A program made the translations under genes and the position numbers. From positions 1 through 15,921 of the forward strand of contig DBXU01000074.1 in NCBI GenBank assembly GCA_002310075.1: DNA of 15,921 nucleotides, written 5' to 3'. Below the pieces are notes generated by a model. The model searched no databases and had not been told where the DNA came from. It saw only the letters and a program-made list of their open reading frames with translations. The DNA is from Bacteroidales bacterium UBA1204 (GTDB lineage Bacteria > Bacteroidota > Bacteroidia > Bacteroidales > F082). This document shows positions 7,375 through 13,967 of the stretch, in pieces. Position 1 is the stretch's first letter, and each line of letters starts with the position of its first letter.

Positions 7375-8673
7375 ATGCCTGAGATCAACAAACCTACCAT
7401 CGCCGAAGCCCTGGTTCACTCGAACCACCGTTTCCGCAAGGAATGCCTCGCCATCATTCCCGCTTCCGTGGAGGAAGTGACCGCTCACATGCGCGTGATC
7501 AACAACCTGAAGGGCAAAGAAACCGAAGCGACCATCGTGCCGCAGGCCAACTTCCGTCCCTACCACAGCGAAAAGATCATCGGCGGTACCGCAGGCCTCA
7601 CCGCCCGCACGCTCGAGACCTTCCCGCTCGAAATCCTCGAGGAATTCGACCCCGAAGACCTCTACACCACTTGCTTCGACACTCCGTTCGACGCACAGAA
7701 GGACCAACTCGACATGGTGCGTAAGATGCTCCAAGCCGAGATGGTGAACGCCAGCCGTGGCCTCTGCGACCTCATCTTCCGTGGTGTCCGCAATGCCTCT
7801 GGCACAGGCCCCCTCGACGGCTTCAACGGTTTCGACACCATCATCGCCGACGAAGTGGCCGCTGGCAACATCTCGTTCGAAAACGGCAACTTCCTCAACC
7901 TGGGCGTTGTCGACGAGTCGAACATCGGCGACCGCTGGAAGCTGATGTACCGCAAGATCAACGAAGTGCTTCGCGGCGGTGCCAAGAAGCAGCTGAAACT
8001 CATCTGCTCCTACACCGAGTACGACATGTACAAAAACTGGTATGCCGCCCGCTTCGGCGCTGGCAACTTCCCCGGCACACCCGAACAGACCTTCCTCGAC
8101 GGCACCGCCAACAAGGTCCAGATTGTTCCGCTGCCCGGCATGGATGGCACTGCCCACTGCTTCATCACCGTCCAGGAGAACATGAAGGTCGGTTTCGACG
8201 TGTTCTCGAAACACACCAAGTTCGACGTCCGCATCCCCGACAACCCGAACGTGGTCCAGATGCACGCCAAGATCTACATGGGTGTAGACTTTGGCAACAT
8301 CGAGAAGGAGTTCCTCTTCGCCGCCGCCCGCACGGTTTCCGACGATACCGTCTACATGGTCCCCGACAAGAGCACCATCACCTTCGAAGACACCGTCCTG
8401 GATGCCAGCTCGACCGAAACGGTCACGCTGCAGGGCTTCAACATGACCGCTGCCACCGACCTCAGCCTTGAGGGCAACGACAAGGCTATGTTCTCCCTCT
8501 CCGCCGACAGCGTCTCCGCTGACGATGCCAATGCTGAAGGCGGTGCTGAAATCACCATCACCTTCACGCCTACCACCGTGGCAGGCACGAAGAACGCCCA
8601 ACTGCGTATCTCCAACGCTACCGACAACGTGAACATCATCATCCCGCTGCAGGGTGAAGGCAAAACCGAATAA
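7375..8673 (+). CDS. Major capsid protein with C-terminal Ig-like domain
   Basis: This 432-residue protein directly follows the protease-scaffold gene, the standard place for an HK97-fold capsid protein. Residues 1-330 have the expected style: a charged helical start, an EFDPEDLYTTCFDTPF segment, an internal DLIFRGVRNASGTG loop, and a late IYMGVDFGNIEKEF strand. Residues 331-432 read as a separate beta-sandwich (STITFEDTVLDASSTETV ... AEITITFTPTTVAGTKNAQL), like the ASPM-SPD-2-Hydin or Ig-like repeats that display on capsid surfaces and bind carbohydrate. Codon use is highly biased to C-ending codons, consistent with high expression. The capsid call is based on context and style; the Ig-like domain is by motif. 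Confidence 0.85.
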   Translation: MPEINKPTIAEALVHSNHRFRKECLAIIPASVEEVTAHMRVINNLKGKETEATIVPQANFRPYHSEKIIGGTAGLTARTLETFPLEILEEFDPEDLYTTCFDTPFDAQKDQLDMVRKMLQAEMVNASRGLCDLIFRGVRNASGTGPLDGFNGFDTIIADEVAAGNISFENGNFLNLGVVDESNIGDRWKLMYRKINEVLRGGAKKQLKLICSYTEYDMYKNWYAARFGAGNFPGTPEQTFLDGTANKVQIVPLPGMDGTAHCFITVQENMKVGFDVFSKHTKFDVRIPDNPNVVQMHAKIYMGVDFGNIEKEFLFAAARTVSDDTVYMVPDKSTITFEDTVLDASSTETVTLQGFNMTAATDLSLEGNDKAMFSLSADSVSADDANAEGGAEITITFTPTTVAGTKNAQLRISNATDNVNIIIPLQGEGKTE

Positions 8674-8678
8674 CGGAT

Positions 8679-8684
8679 AGGAGG
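8679..8684 (+). promoter_or_regulatory. Strong Shine-Dalgarno AGGAGG before the 8693 gene
   Basis: AGGAGG lies 8 bases before the ATG at 8693, ideal spacing for pairing with 16S rRNA. Other genes here have AT-rich leaders without it, as is usual in Bacteroidetes. It supports the chosen start. Confidence 0.6.
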
Positions 8685-8692
8685 ACCTGACT

Positions 8693-9271
8693 ATGCAACT
8701 CAGCGATATCACTTTCCCTATCGGTTCCGTTAACCCCTGCGGCATCAGCGATGAGGTCTACTTCATTCCGAAGCAGTACATCAAAGGCTGGCCCACCATC
8801 GAAGACGACTTTGAGCAGGCCGAAAGCATCGAAGAATACGCCAACCTGACCGGCAATTTCACTCTTGCCGCGCAGAAGACCTGGAACCGCCTCTACAGCA
8901 CGCAAGGCAAGGGCAAAATCAGCTGGGAGTACCAAGGAGAGACCGACTGCAAGGTTGTGGTCAACAAGGCCACCCTGTCGTATCCCAAGCTGAACGACCA
9001 AGGCCGTTCACTGGCCAAGTACGCTTCCAACGGTGACTTCGTGTTCATCGTGAAGCACGACGGCAAGTTCTACCTCGTCGGCAGCCAGGACTACCGCGCC
9101 ACCGTCACGCCTAACGGCGACTCCGGCGACTCGGCTGGTTCTGCCAAGGGCATCACGCTGGAGATCGAGTGCCCGGGCACGACTCCGCTGCCCGTCTACA
9201 CGGGTACGCTGACCCTCAGCGACGGCTCCTTGAACTGCGAGACGGGTGAGTTCACTCCTTCCAATTCCTAA
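8693..9271 (+). CDS. Unidentified beta-rich probable virion protein, 192 residues
   Basis: The protein is acidic and strand-rich with repeated Gly/Ser/Asp turns, and ends in a Thr/Ser-rich tail (TGTLTLSDGSLNCETGE). Segments such as DCKVVVNKATLSYPKL and DFVFIVKHDGKFYLVGSQDYRA alternate polar and hydrophobic residues. There is no signal peptide or membrane segment. It starts 19 bases after the capsid stop, so it is co-transcribed and likely made at high level. It could be a head decoration, head-tail joining or tail-tube protein. I do not recognise the family, and the structural role rests on position and composition. Confidence 0.7.
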   Translation: MQLSDITFPIGSVNPCGISDEVYFIPKQYIKGWPTIEDDFEQAESIEEYANLTGNFTLAAQKTWNRLYSTQGKGKISWEYQGETDCKVVVNKATLSYPKLNDQGRSLAKYASNGDFVFIVKHDGKFYLVGSQDYRATVTPNGDSGDSAGSAKGITLEIECPGTTPLPVYTGTLTLSDGSLNCETGEFTPSNS

Positions 9272-9285
9272 CCAAAACGGGATTC

Positions 9286-10086
9286 ATGAAGAGTATTGAA
9301 CATTTCAACTCAATGGACGGCTACACCTTCGATGAGGGTGTAGCCTTCCTTGCTTTAGTGAAGTCGCCCATCGGAGTGATACGTCACATCAAGGCTACTC
9401 ACAACAAGAACCAACTCCACAGCGAGATACATAGGATGCTGCGTATGTCGGCAACTATGCGCCTGCTGAAGGAGAAGGGCTATGGCAAGGAGGTTGCCGC
9501 CAAACCTCAGCCCACTGTTTCTGTTCCCAAATCGGACGCCCCCCGTAGGGACGCATCGAATGCGACCGATGAAATCAATCCGGATGAAACCGATATCATC
9601 CTAACCTTGGATGACGTCCGCACCCATAAGTATACCCGCCTCGACCAGATGCCCAACGACCTCACCCGACAGTTGTATCTCAAAAAGGAGGATCTATTTC
9701 ACGAGATGCAGCAATACCACCTCAAAATGAGGAACGTGCCAGAAGGAGAGGAATACAACGAGGAAAGGGCAAAGTATAGGGCAAAAGTCCTGTGTCTGGA
9801 TGCCGAAGTCGCCGATTACTGGAAACAGATTGACGCTGAAATTGAGCGGTTTATCGCCGAAAGTGAAAGGGCTAAAAATTCGGAAAAAGAAGAAAAGCCC
9901 GAAGAAAACAACATCAATGTTTCAGTCTACCGCACCTATATCAGCAAGGCCTTGCGCAAGAAGAAACTCACGCCCGCCCAGCTGGCCGAACTTCAACACC
10001 GCGTGGACGCCTTGGTGCAGGCCAAGGCAGAAATCAAGCCTGAAACAATTAAAAAACTGAAAGCCATAGGCATCAGCATTGGATGA
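9286..10086 (+). CDS. Unidentified helical protein, 266 residues
   Basis: Three parts are visible. Residues 1-65 are mixed (MDGYTFDEGVAFLALVKSPIG, then a basic helix). Residues 66-105 form a low-complexity linker rich in Pro, Asp and Asn. Residues 115-266 are strongly helical and charged, with a likely coiled coil at about 140-210 and a basic C-terminal helix (RTYISKALRKKKLTPAQLAEL). It lies 14 bases after the preceding gene and overlaps the PLD-like gene by 8 bases, so it is in the virion operon. The size and helicity would suit a head-assembly or packaging accessory factor, but no function is demonstrable and no portal features are seen. Confidence 0.7.
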   Translation: MKSIEHFNSMDGYTFDEGVAFLALVKSPIGVIRHIKATHNKNQLHSEIHRMLRMSATMRLLKEKGYGKEVAAKPQPTVSVPKSDAPRRDASNATDEINPDETDIILTLDDVRTHKYTRLDQMPNDLTRQLYLKKEDLFHEMQQYHLKMRNVPEGEEYNEERAKYRAKVLCLDAEVADYWKQIDAEIERFIAESERAKNSEKEEKPEENNINVSVYRTYISKALRKKKLTPAQLAELQHRVDALVQAKAEIKPETIKKLKAIGISIG

Positions 10087-10534
10087 TCAACTGACCATAC
10101 CAGGAGTGCGCGTCAGCCGAACCAACTCTATGAAGATGCTCAGGCAGATCGTACAGATGACGGGCACGGAAAGCGTGCTCGTCATCTTCTCCTATTCGGT
10201 GACCGATGGATGGCTCCGTCAGCTGATGAAACTCCGACAGGAATACCAGGTGCCGCACATCACCTTGGTACTCGATAGAGAGGTGATGATACGCCATCGG
10301 GAGAAACTGATGCAGATCCAGCGCGTGGCTGATGCCTGCTACCTGACGGATAGCCACGCAAAGGTGTACATGAGCCGTGGCAAAGAGCGCACCATCGCAT
10401 TGATTACCTCTGCCAATGCCACAAACAACTATCGAAACGAATGCTATTATGCAACAGACAGACCAGGAGAAATCGAACAAATCACCCGAGACATCAGAGC
10501 AATTCTTGAAGCGTCTGACCGAATCACCGGTTGA
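10079..10534 (+). CDS. Phospholipase D-like protein with a single HKD-type motif
   Basis: This 151-residue protein has a C-terminal PLD-superfamily motif: SHAKVYMS (H93, K95), then ITSANATNNYRNE (S111, N113, E121), matching HxK...(G/S)SxN...E. The core is alternating strands and helices (SVLVIFSYSV, HITLVLDREV). Enzymes with one motif, such as Nuc and BfiI, act as homodimers that cleave DNA phosphodiester bonds, so a small nuclease is the favoured reading. The best start is TTG at 10079; the first in-frame ATG is at 10130. It overlaps the upstream gene by 8 bases and the downstream gene by 86, deep in the packaging operon. The usual aspartate after the lysine is not obvious, so activity is uncertain. 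Confidence 0.72.
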   Translation: MDDQLTIPGVRVSRTNSMKMLRQIVQMTGTESVLVIFSYSVTDGWLRQLMKLRQEYQVPHITLVLDREVMIRHREKLMQIQRVADACYLTDSHAKVYMSRGKERTIALITSANATNNYRNECYYATDRPGEIEQITRDIRAILEASDRITG

Positions 10535-10796
10535 AGTCAGGGTAGAGAAATTGGCCGCTCTCTTCTTCACCATCGCCGAAATCGCATTGTTTATCGGCAT
10601 GGATGAGGAAGATCTTCGCACGGAGATTACTTGCGACTCCGACAGCCCAATCTCGCAAGCCTATTATCGTGGCAAGCTCCGTACCAAAATCATGCTTCGT
10701 TTCGACAGCCTCAACTATGCCTTGCACGGTAGCCCACAAGCCATACAGGAAATGCGCGAATACCTTTCCGACCAAAACATAGACGAAAATGCGTGA
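10449..10796 (+). CDS. Small HTH-like protein, possible packaging factor
   Basis: From ATG 10449 the protein has 115 residues. An earlier in-frame ATG at 10416 is less likely because it would deepen the overlap with the PLD-like gene. A basic, polar N-terminus leads into a hydrophobic helical segment (LAALFFTIAEIALFIGM), then DEEDLRTEIT and AYYRGKLRTK, an arrangement similar to the helix-turn-helix of small terminase subunits: a recognition region plus a helix carrying RGKLRTK. It overlaps the next gene by 8 bases and lies two genes before the large terminase. It could be the small terminase or a transcription factor of the operon; the next gene is the other candidate. Confidence 0.65.
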   Translation: MQQTDQEKSNKSPETSEQFLKRLTESPVEVRVEKLAALFFTIAEIALFIGMDEEDLRTEITCDSDSPISQAYYRGKLRTKIMLRFDSLNYALHGSPQAIQEMREYLSDQNIDENA

Positions 10797-11361
10797 CGAG
10801 AACCTTGCTCTGATTGAGGCCAATATGTTCCTGCCCGGCGACCAACGAAAGCCGATGACGGAGAAACAGGAGCAACTGCTGAAGGAAGTGACAGACTGCT
10901 ACAATCTACAGCTGCAGAAGCCCATGGCCAGCCGCACCTACCTCCGAAACTACCTAATGAAGAAATACAAGGTCTCGAAGGTGCAGGCCTACAACATCAT
11001 CATCTATTCTGCGGTTCTGCTCGGCAATGTGCAGGCATCGCATAAGAACTGGGTGCGACAGCGTGTCGAGTTCCTATGCGAACAAGCCTATACCGCCGCC
11101 GATGCAGGCAACCTGAAAAAGGCTGAAACCCTCACCAAGATTGCCGGTGTGCTCGCCAAGGCTTTCCAAACCAACCTCGACGAGGGCGAATTGATCAACG
11201 CACAGAAGTACCTCGAAATCGACCAGGTGAACATCACCATCGACCCCTCGGCACTCGGTATCAAAGTCAGCGAAGCAAAGCAAAAGGACATCGACAAGAT
11301 GCTTCGAAAGTACGAGATTGAAGATGCCGAAATCATTCCACCAGAGGAGGATAAGGAATGA
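10789..11361 (+). CDS. Probable small terminase subunit
   Basis: This 190-residue protein directly precedes the large terminase, overlapping it by four bases (ATGA), the usual place for TerS. Residues 20-80 resemble a helix-turn-helix (QKPMASRTYLRNYLMKKYKV then SKVQAYNII). Residues 90-140 are helical and alanine-rich, suited to oligomerisation (AYTAADAGNLKKAETLTKI). The C-terminus is acidic and ends EIIPPEEDKE, which could contact the large subunit. TerS proteins bind the packaging start site and load TerL. The assignment is by position and domain layout; no diagnostic TerS motif is present, and the 10449 gene is an alternative. Confidence 0.6.
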   Translation: MRDENLALIEANMFLPGDQRKPMTEKQEQLLKEVTDCYNLQLQKPMASRTYLRNYLMKKYKVSKVQAYNIIIYSAVLLGNVQASHKNWVRQRVEFLCEQAYTAADAGNLKKAETLTKIAGVLAKAFQTNLDEGELINAQKYLEIDQVNITIDPSALGIKVSEAKQKDIDKMLRKYEIEDAEIIPPEEDKE

Positions 11362-12947
11362 ATAACCTCTACCTTCATCCCGGACAACTCCGTTACAAAT
11401 TGGTCGACCCGCGCGATTCGGTCAACATCTGCAGCCGTCGATGGGGAAAGTCCTTCATCATCGCCATGCGAATCATGGGCAATGTGCTGGAGATGCCTGG
11501 CAGCCTTGGTGTGTTCGTGGCCAGCAGCTTCCGTCAAGCCCACGCCCGCACGCTGCCTTCAGCACTCATGGCCATGGATGCCTTCGGATGGAAAAGAGAT
11601 GTCCACTATGTCATTGGCAAACGTCCAGACCCGCGATTGGGCTTCAAGGAACCCATCTTTTGCCCAAGTGACCTGAAGGATGTGATTTGGTTTGCCAATG
11701 GCACCATCATGATGATCGTGAGCCAGGAGGTGGTGCTGTCGGCCAACTCCCTCACCATCCATTGGCTCGTGGCCGACGAAGCAAAATGTCTTGACTACGA
11801 CAAACTCTCAAACGAAATACTCCCCGCCATCGGTGGCAGTTCCATCTATTTCAACGATCCGGCAAAGTACCCACATCTTTGGGGCACCACCTACACCACC
11901 GATATGCCATGCAGTAAGGAAGGCTTGTGGCTGATCAACAAGTTTGAGAAGGAATGCGACCCGGAATTGTATAATACCATCATCGGGATGGAACTCAAAC
12001 GCCGCCGACTGATGACGGAGCCGCAAAACAGCTATACACGGCAGCAAATCGCATACCTGACACGAGCAGCCAACCTTTTACGCTCCAAGACACTCTACTA
12101 TCAGGAGCGATCGATCTTCGATAATATCGAAGTAGTAGGTACAGACTACGTTAAACGTTGTGAGCGAAGTATGCCTGCTTTGGCGTTCCGCACATCTATA
12201 CTTTGCAAACGTATCGACAAAGTGGAAGGTATGTTCTACGAATCCTTCGACAAGAAACTGCATACCTACCATGCCACCGACAACAGCCGCTTGAACGACT
12301 ACCAAAAGCAAAAGTACGACTGCCTTCTGGATACGGACATCGAGCGCCTCAAGCCAATAGCCATCTCTTTCGACTATGGCGCCCTCATCAACTGGCTCGT
12401 GGCAGCTCAAGTGCAAGGCAAAACGCACAAGACCTTGAAATCCTTCTACACCAAACACCGCCAACGCCTTCGCGAGGTGATTCAACTCTTCTGCGAATAC
12501 TACGAACCTCATCCGCTCAAGACAGTGATCTACTACTATGATTCCACAGCGTTGGCCACTGGCTTCGTGGAAATGAACCATGGGGCCTATGATATCGTCC
12601 ACGAAGAGTTCCGCAAACATGGATGGTATGTGAAAGACAAGTATCTCGGCAATCCCATGGCACATGACAAGAAGCACAAGATCATCAACGAAGCCTTTGA
12701 AGGCAGGGAACCTTTGATGCCCATGTTCAATGCCGACAATAATGAGGAACTGACCCAAGCCATGTTGCTTGCCGAGGCAATAATAGGTTCCAAGGGCATA
12801 AGGAAGGATAAGTCTGGCGAGAAGTCGGACGAAACGGATACCAATCTTCCACTGGAACTCCGCACCGATGGCACCGATGCCTGGGATACCAACTTCCTAG
12901 GTTGCCTCACTATGCCTTATGATGACGACGGATTCGTCTATGGATGA
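11358..12947 (+). CDS. Terminase large subunit
   Basis: This 529-residue packaging motor has an N-terminal ATPase with Walker A-like SRRWGKSF (S26-S32, K31) and Walker B WLVADEAK (D140, E141). The C-terminal RNase H-fold nuclease shows acidic candidates D339 (ISFDYG), D395 (YYYDSTA) and D507 or D510 (TDAWDTN). It would translocate DNA into the procapsid and cut at the end of packaging. The start is coupled by four bases to the presumed small subunit. The TGA stop is the first part of the first hairpin unit downstream. A portal gene usually follows TerL; here coding ends instead. Length and motif order are normal for the family. Confidence 0.9.
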   Translation: MNNLYLHPGQLRYKLVDPRDSVNICSRRWGKSFIIAMRIMGNVLEMPGSLGVFVASSFRQAHARTLPSALMAMDAFGWKRDVHYVIGKRPDPRLGFKEPIFCPSDLKDVIWFANGTIMMIVSQEVVLSANSLTIHWLVADEAKCLDYDKLSNEILPAIGGSSIYFNDPAKYPHLWGTTYTTDMPCSKEGLWLINKFEKECDPELYNTIIGMELKRRRLMTEPQNSYTRQQIAYLTRAANLLRSKTLYYQERSIFDNIEVVGTDYVKRCERSMPALAFRTSILCKRIDKVEGMFYESFDKKLHTYHATDNSRLNDYQKQKYDCLLDTDIERLKPIAISFDYGALINWLVAAQVQGKTHKTLKSFYTKHRQRLREVIQLFCEYYEPHPLKTVIYYYDSTALATGFVEMNHGAYDIVHEEFRKHGWYVKDKYLGNPMAHDKKHKIINEAFEGREPLMPMFNADNNEELTQAMLLAEAIIGSKGIRKDKSGEKSDETDTNLPLELRTDGTDAWDTNFLGCLTMPYDDDGFVYG

Positions 12948-12998
12948 CCATTGCAAACGCCTATCATTCCGGCTGCAATGGTCAAACCTACCGGCTGC
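12945..12998 (+). repeat. Hairpin unit 1 (variable stem, conserved loop and tail)
   Basis: TGACCATTGCA (12945-12955) pairs perfectly over 11 bp with TGCAATGGTCA (12974-12984). The loop holds GCCTATCATTCCGGC (12959-12973), whose ends can pair as GCC/GGC, with AAC bulged on the 5' side. Two bases after the stem comes the tail CCTACCGGCTGC (12987-12998). The terminase stop codon forms the first three stem bases. Confidence 0.85.
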
Positions 12999-13005
12999 TT
13001 AAAGC

Positions 13006-13059
13006 GGTCAAGTTCGGACGCCTATCAATCCGGCTGAACTTGACCTTCCTACCGGCTGC
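13006..13059 (+). repeat. Hairpin unit 2 (same loop and tail, different stem)
   Basis: GGTCAAGTTC (13006-13015) pairs perfectly over 10 bp with GAACTTGACC (13036-13045). The loop holds GCCTATCAATCCGGC (13020-13034), one base different from unit 1. Two bases later the identical tail CCTACCGGCTGC follows (13048-13059). The stem shares no alignment with unit 1. Confidence 0.85.
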
Positions 13060-13064
13060 AAGAC

Positions 13065-13085
13065 TGCAGTGCTTCTAGCACTGCA
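13065..13085 (+). repeat. Simple 8-bp hairpin between units 2 and 3
   Basis: TGCAGTGC (13065-13072) pairs with GCACTGCA (13078-13085) around TTCTA. It lacks the conserved loop and tail and abuts the stem of unit 3. It may belong to unit 3 as an extra helix or be a decayed unit. Confidence 0.7.
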
Positions 13086-13135
13086 CGCCACGAAAATGCC
13101 TATCAGTCCGGCGCGTGGCGGTACCTACCGGATGC
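13086..13135 (+). repeat. Hairpin unit 3 (same loop and near-identical tail, third stem)
   Basis: CGCCACG (13086-13092) pairs over 7 bp with CGTGGCG (13114-13120). The loop holds GCCTATCAGTCCGGC (13098-13112). The tail CCTACCGGATGC (13124-13135) differs from the others at one base. The position that varies among the three loops (T, A, G) is the same one. Confidence 0.85.
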
Positions 13136-13191
13136 TACACCTCTATTAATAACCCCACGAGGCACTCCCACACGGCGATTCTTCTCTCTCT

Positions 13192-13304
13192 GCGGCAAAG
13201 CCGCTTCTCTTTCAGCGGCAAGGCCGCCACTCTTCTTTTCTCACACGGCGGCAAAGCCGCCAGGCCAGCCCCTTCCGTCGGCAATTAACACTACAGCTTC
13301 GCTG
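13192..13304 (+). repeat. Cluster of short triloop palindromes
   Basis: GCGGC-AAA-GCCGC (13192-13204), GCGGC-AAG-GCCGC (13215-13227) and GGCGGC-AAA-GCCGCC (13247-13261) are spaced by pyrimidine-rich TTCTCT-type linkers. CAGC-TTC-GCTG (13294-13304) follows. All have 3-base loops. They may act as terminators or processing sites, or be a small repeat family. Only the structure is seen. Confidence 0.65.
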
Positions 13305-13311
13305 GATTTCA

Positions 13312-13342
13312 ACTTAGTCAGTCACTTTGTGACTGACTAAGT
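13312..13342 (+). repeat. Perfect 14-bp palindrome with TTT loop
   Basis: ACTTAGTCAGTCAC (13312-13325), TTT, then GTGACTGACTAAGT (13329-13342). It is uninterrupted and contains AGTC/GACT subrepeats. No T-run follows, so it is a poor terminator. It could be a protein-binding, nicking or recombination site. Confidence 0.85.
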
Positions 13343-13507
13343 AAACGGGGAAGGTCTTGCTTTTTCTGGGGATGGAAAAATAAGCAGGATTGACCGTGCT
13401 TAATTTGCTTTTTATTTGCTAAGGAAATCCAAACGCATTGCAAATACCTAACATTCAGTGTGTTCTTATATGCGCGATATGTGATATAATTTGCAATTTA
13501 AGAGCGT
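13343..13507. other. Gene-free AT-rich stretch with repeated ATTTGC
   Basis: No reading frame is convincing. ATTTGC occurs three times forward (near 13402, 13417 and 13489) and once reversed (GCAAAT near 13440). The stretch turns AT-rich towards 13480 (GATATGTGATATAATTTGC) just before the tandem repeats, as an unwinding region beside iterons might. That role is inference. Confidence 0.4.
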
Positions 13508-13568
13508 GATAGGGTAAATGATAAGGTAAATGATAGGATAAATGATAGTATAAAATGATAGGATAATG
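13508..13568 (+). repeat. Tandem repeat family A, about 12-bp period
   Basis: GATAGGGTAAAT, GATAAGGTAAAT, GATAGGATAAAT, GATAGTATAAAAT and GATAGGATAATG run head to tail, with small changes between units. They form the first of three adjoining repeat families and look like iterons. Confidence 0.85.
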
Positions 13569-13573
13569 GGAAA

Positions 13574-13613
13574 ATGTCCAAGTTATGTCCAAGTTAATGT
13601 CCAAGTAGGGACT
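13574..13613 (+). repeat. Tandem repeat family B, 11-12 bp period
   Basis: ATGTCCAAGTT (13574), ATGTCCAAGTTA (13585) and ATGTCCAAGTAGGGACT (13597) follow family A. The last copy joins the family B core GTCCAAGT to the AGTAGGG core of family C, so the families grade into one another. Confidence 0.85.
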
Positions 13614-13625
13614 ATGTATTTACAT

Positions 13626-13673
13626 AAGTAGGGTCCAAGTAGGGTCTTAGTAGGGTCTAAGTAGGGTCTAAGT
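13626..13673 (+). repeat. Tandem repeat family C, exact 11-bp period
   Basis: AAGTAGGGTCC (13626), AAGTAGGGTCT (13637), TAGTAGGGTCT (13648) and AAGTAGGGTCT (13659) are followed by a partial copy AAGT. The 11-bp period puts copies on one face of the helix, as expected for cooperative binding of an initiator or partition protein. Confidence 0.88.
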
Positions 13674-13967
13674 TGAAGGCACTATGAACTCTAAATTGAT
13701 AAAGAGGGCGTCTCTCGCCTAAACTCGACCGCGCCATCCGCTCAAACATATTCGACTCGCAAGCAGCTTCGTCTCATACTCGCTCCTACCGCATGACGCA
13801 CGCTCCAAGATTGCCGCCGACGCCTGCGCCGTCTTCGTTCCACGAGCCACCTCTGAGGAGGTGACAAACGCTCCACTATGACGCGCCTGCGTCGTCGGCA
13901 AACATGGAGCTTTAAAGCCCGTCAGCCTGGCCACAGAGTCGTGCCGACACAGTGTCCAGTCTGCCGC
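13674..13967. other. Gene-free, GC-rich stretch with small hairpins
   Basis: No frame on either strand has convincing protein character. CACCTC-TGAG-GAGGTG (13848-13863) is a clear 6-bp hairpin, and GACGC-GCCT-GCGTC lies near 13879. GCC-rich arms around 13813 and 13893 could also pair. The composition suggests structured RNA or conserved element DNA, not a gene. Confidence 0.35.

Noticed and set aside
7156..8745. 529-codon minus-strand frame opposite the capsid gene
   Set aside because: It lacks domain motifs and mirrors the strongly biased codons of the capsid gene.
12945..13135. CRISPR array
   Set aside because: Repeats are too short and variable, and the intervening segments are self-complementary pairs, which spacers are not. 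No cas gene is present.
12945..13135. Integron attC sites
   Set aside because: I find no GTTRRRY/RYYYAAC core pair in opposed orientation; the CCTA motifs are direct, and no integron integrase is visible.
13425..13500. CTnDOT-type attachment core (GTAnnTTTGC)
   Set aside because: TTTGC occurs several times, but no copy has GTA at the required distance on either strand.
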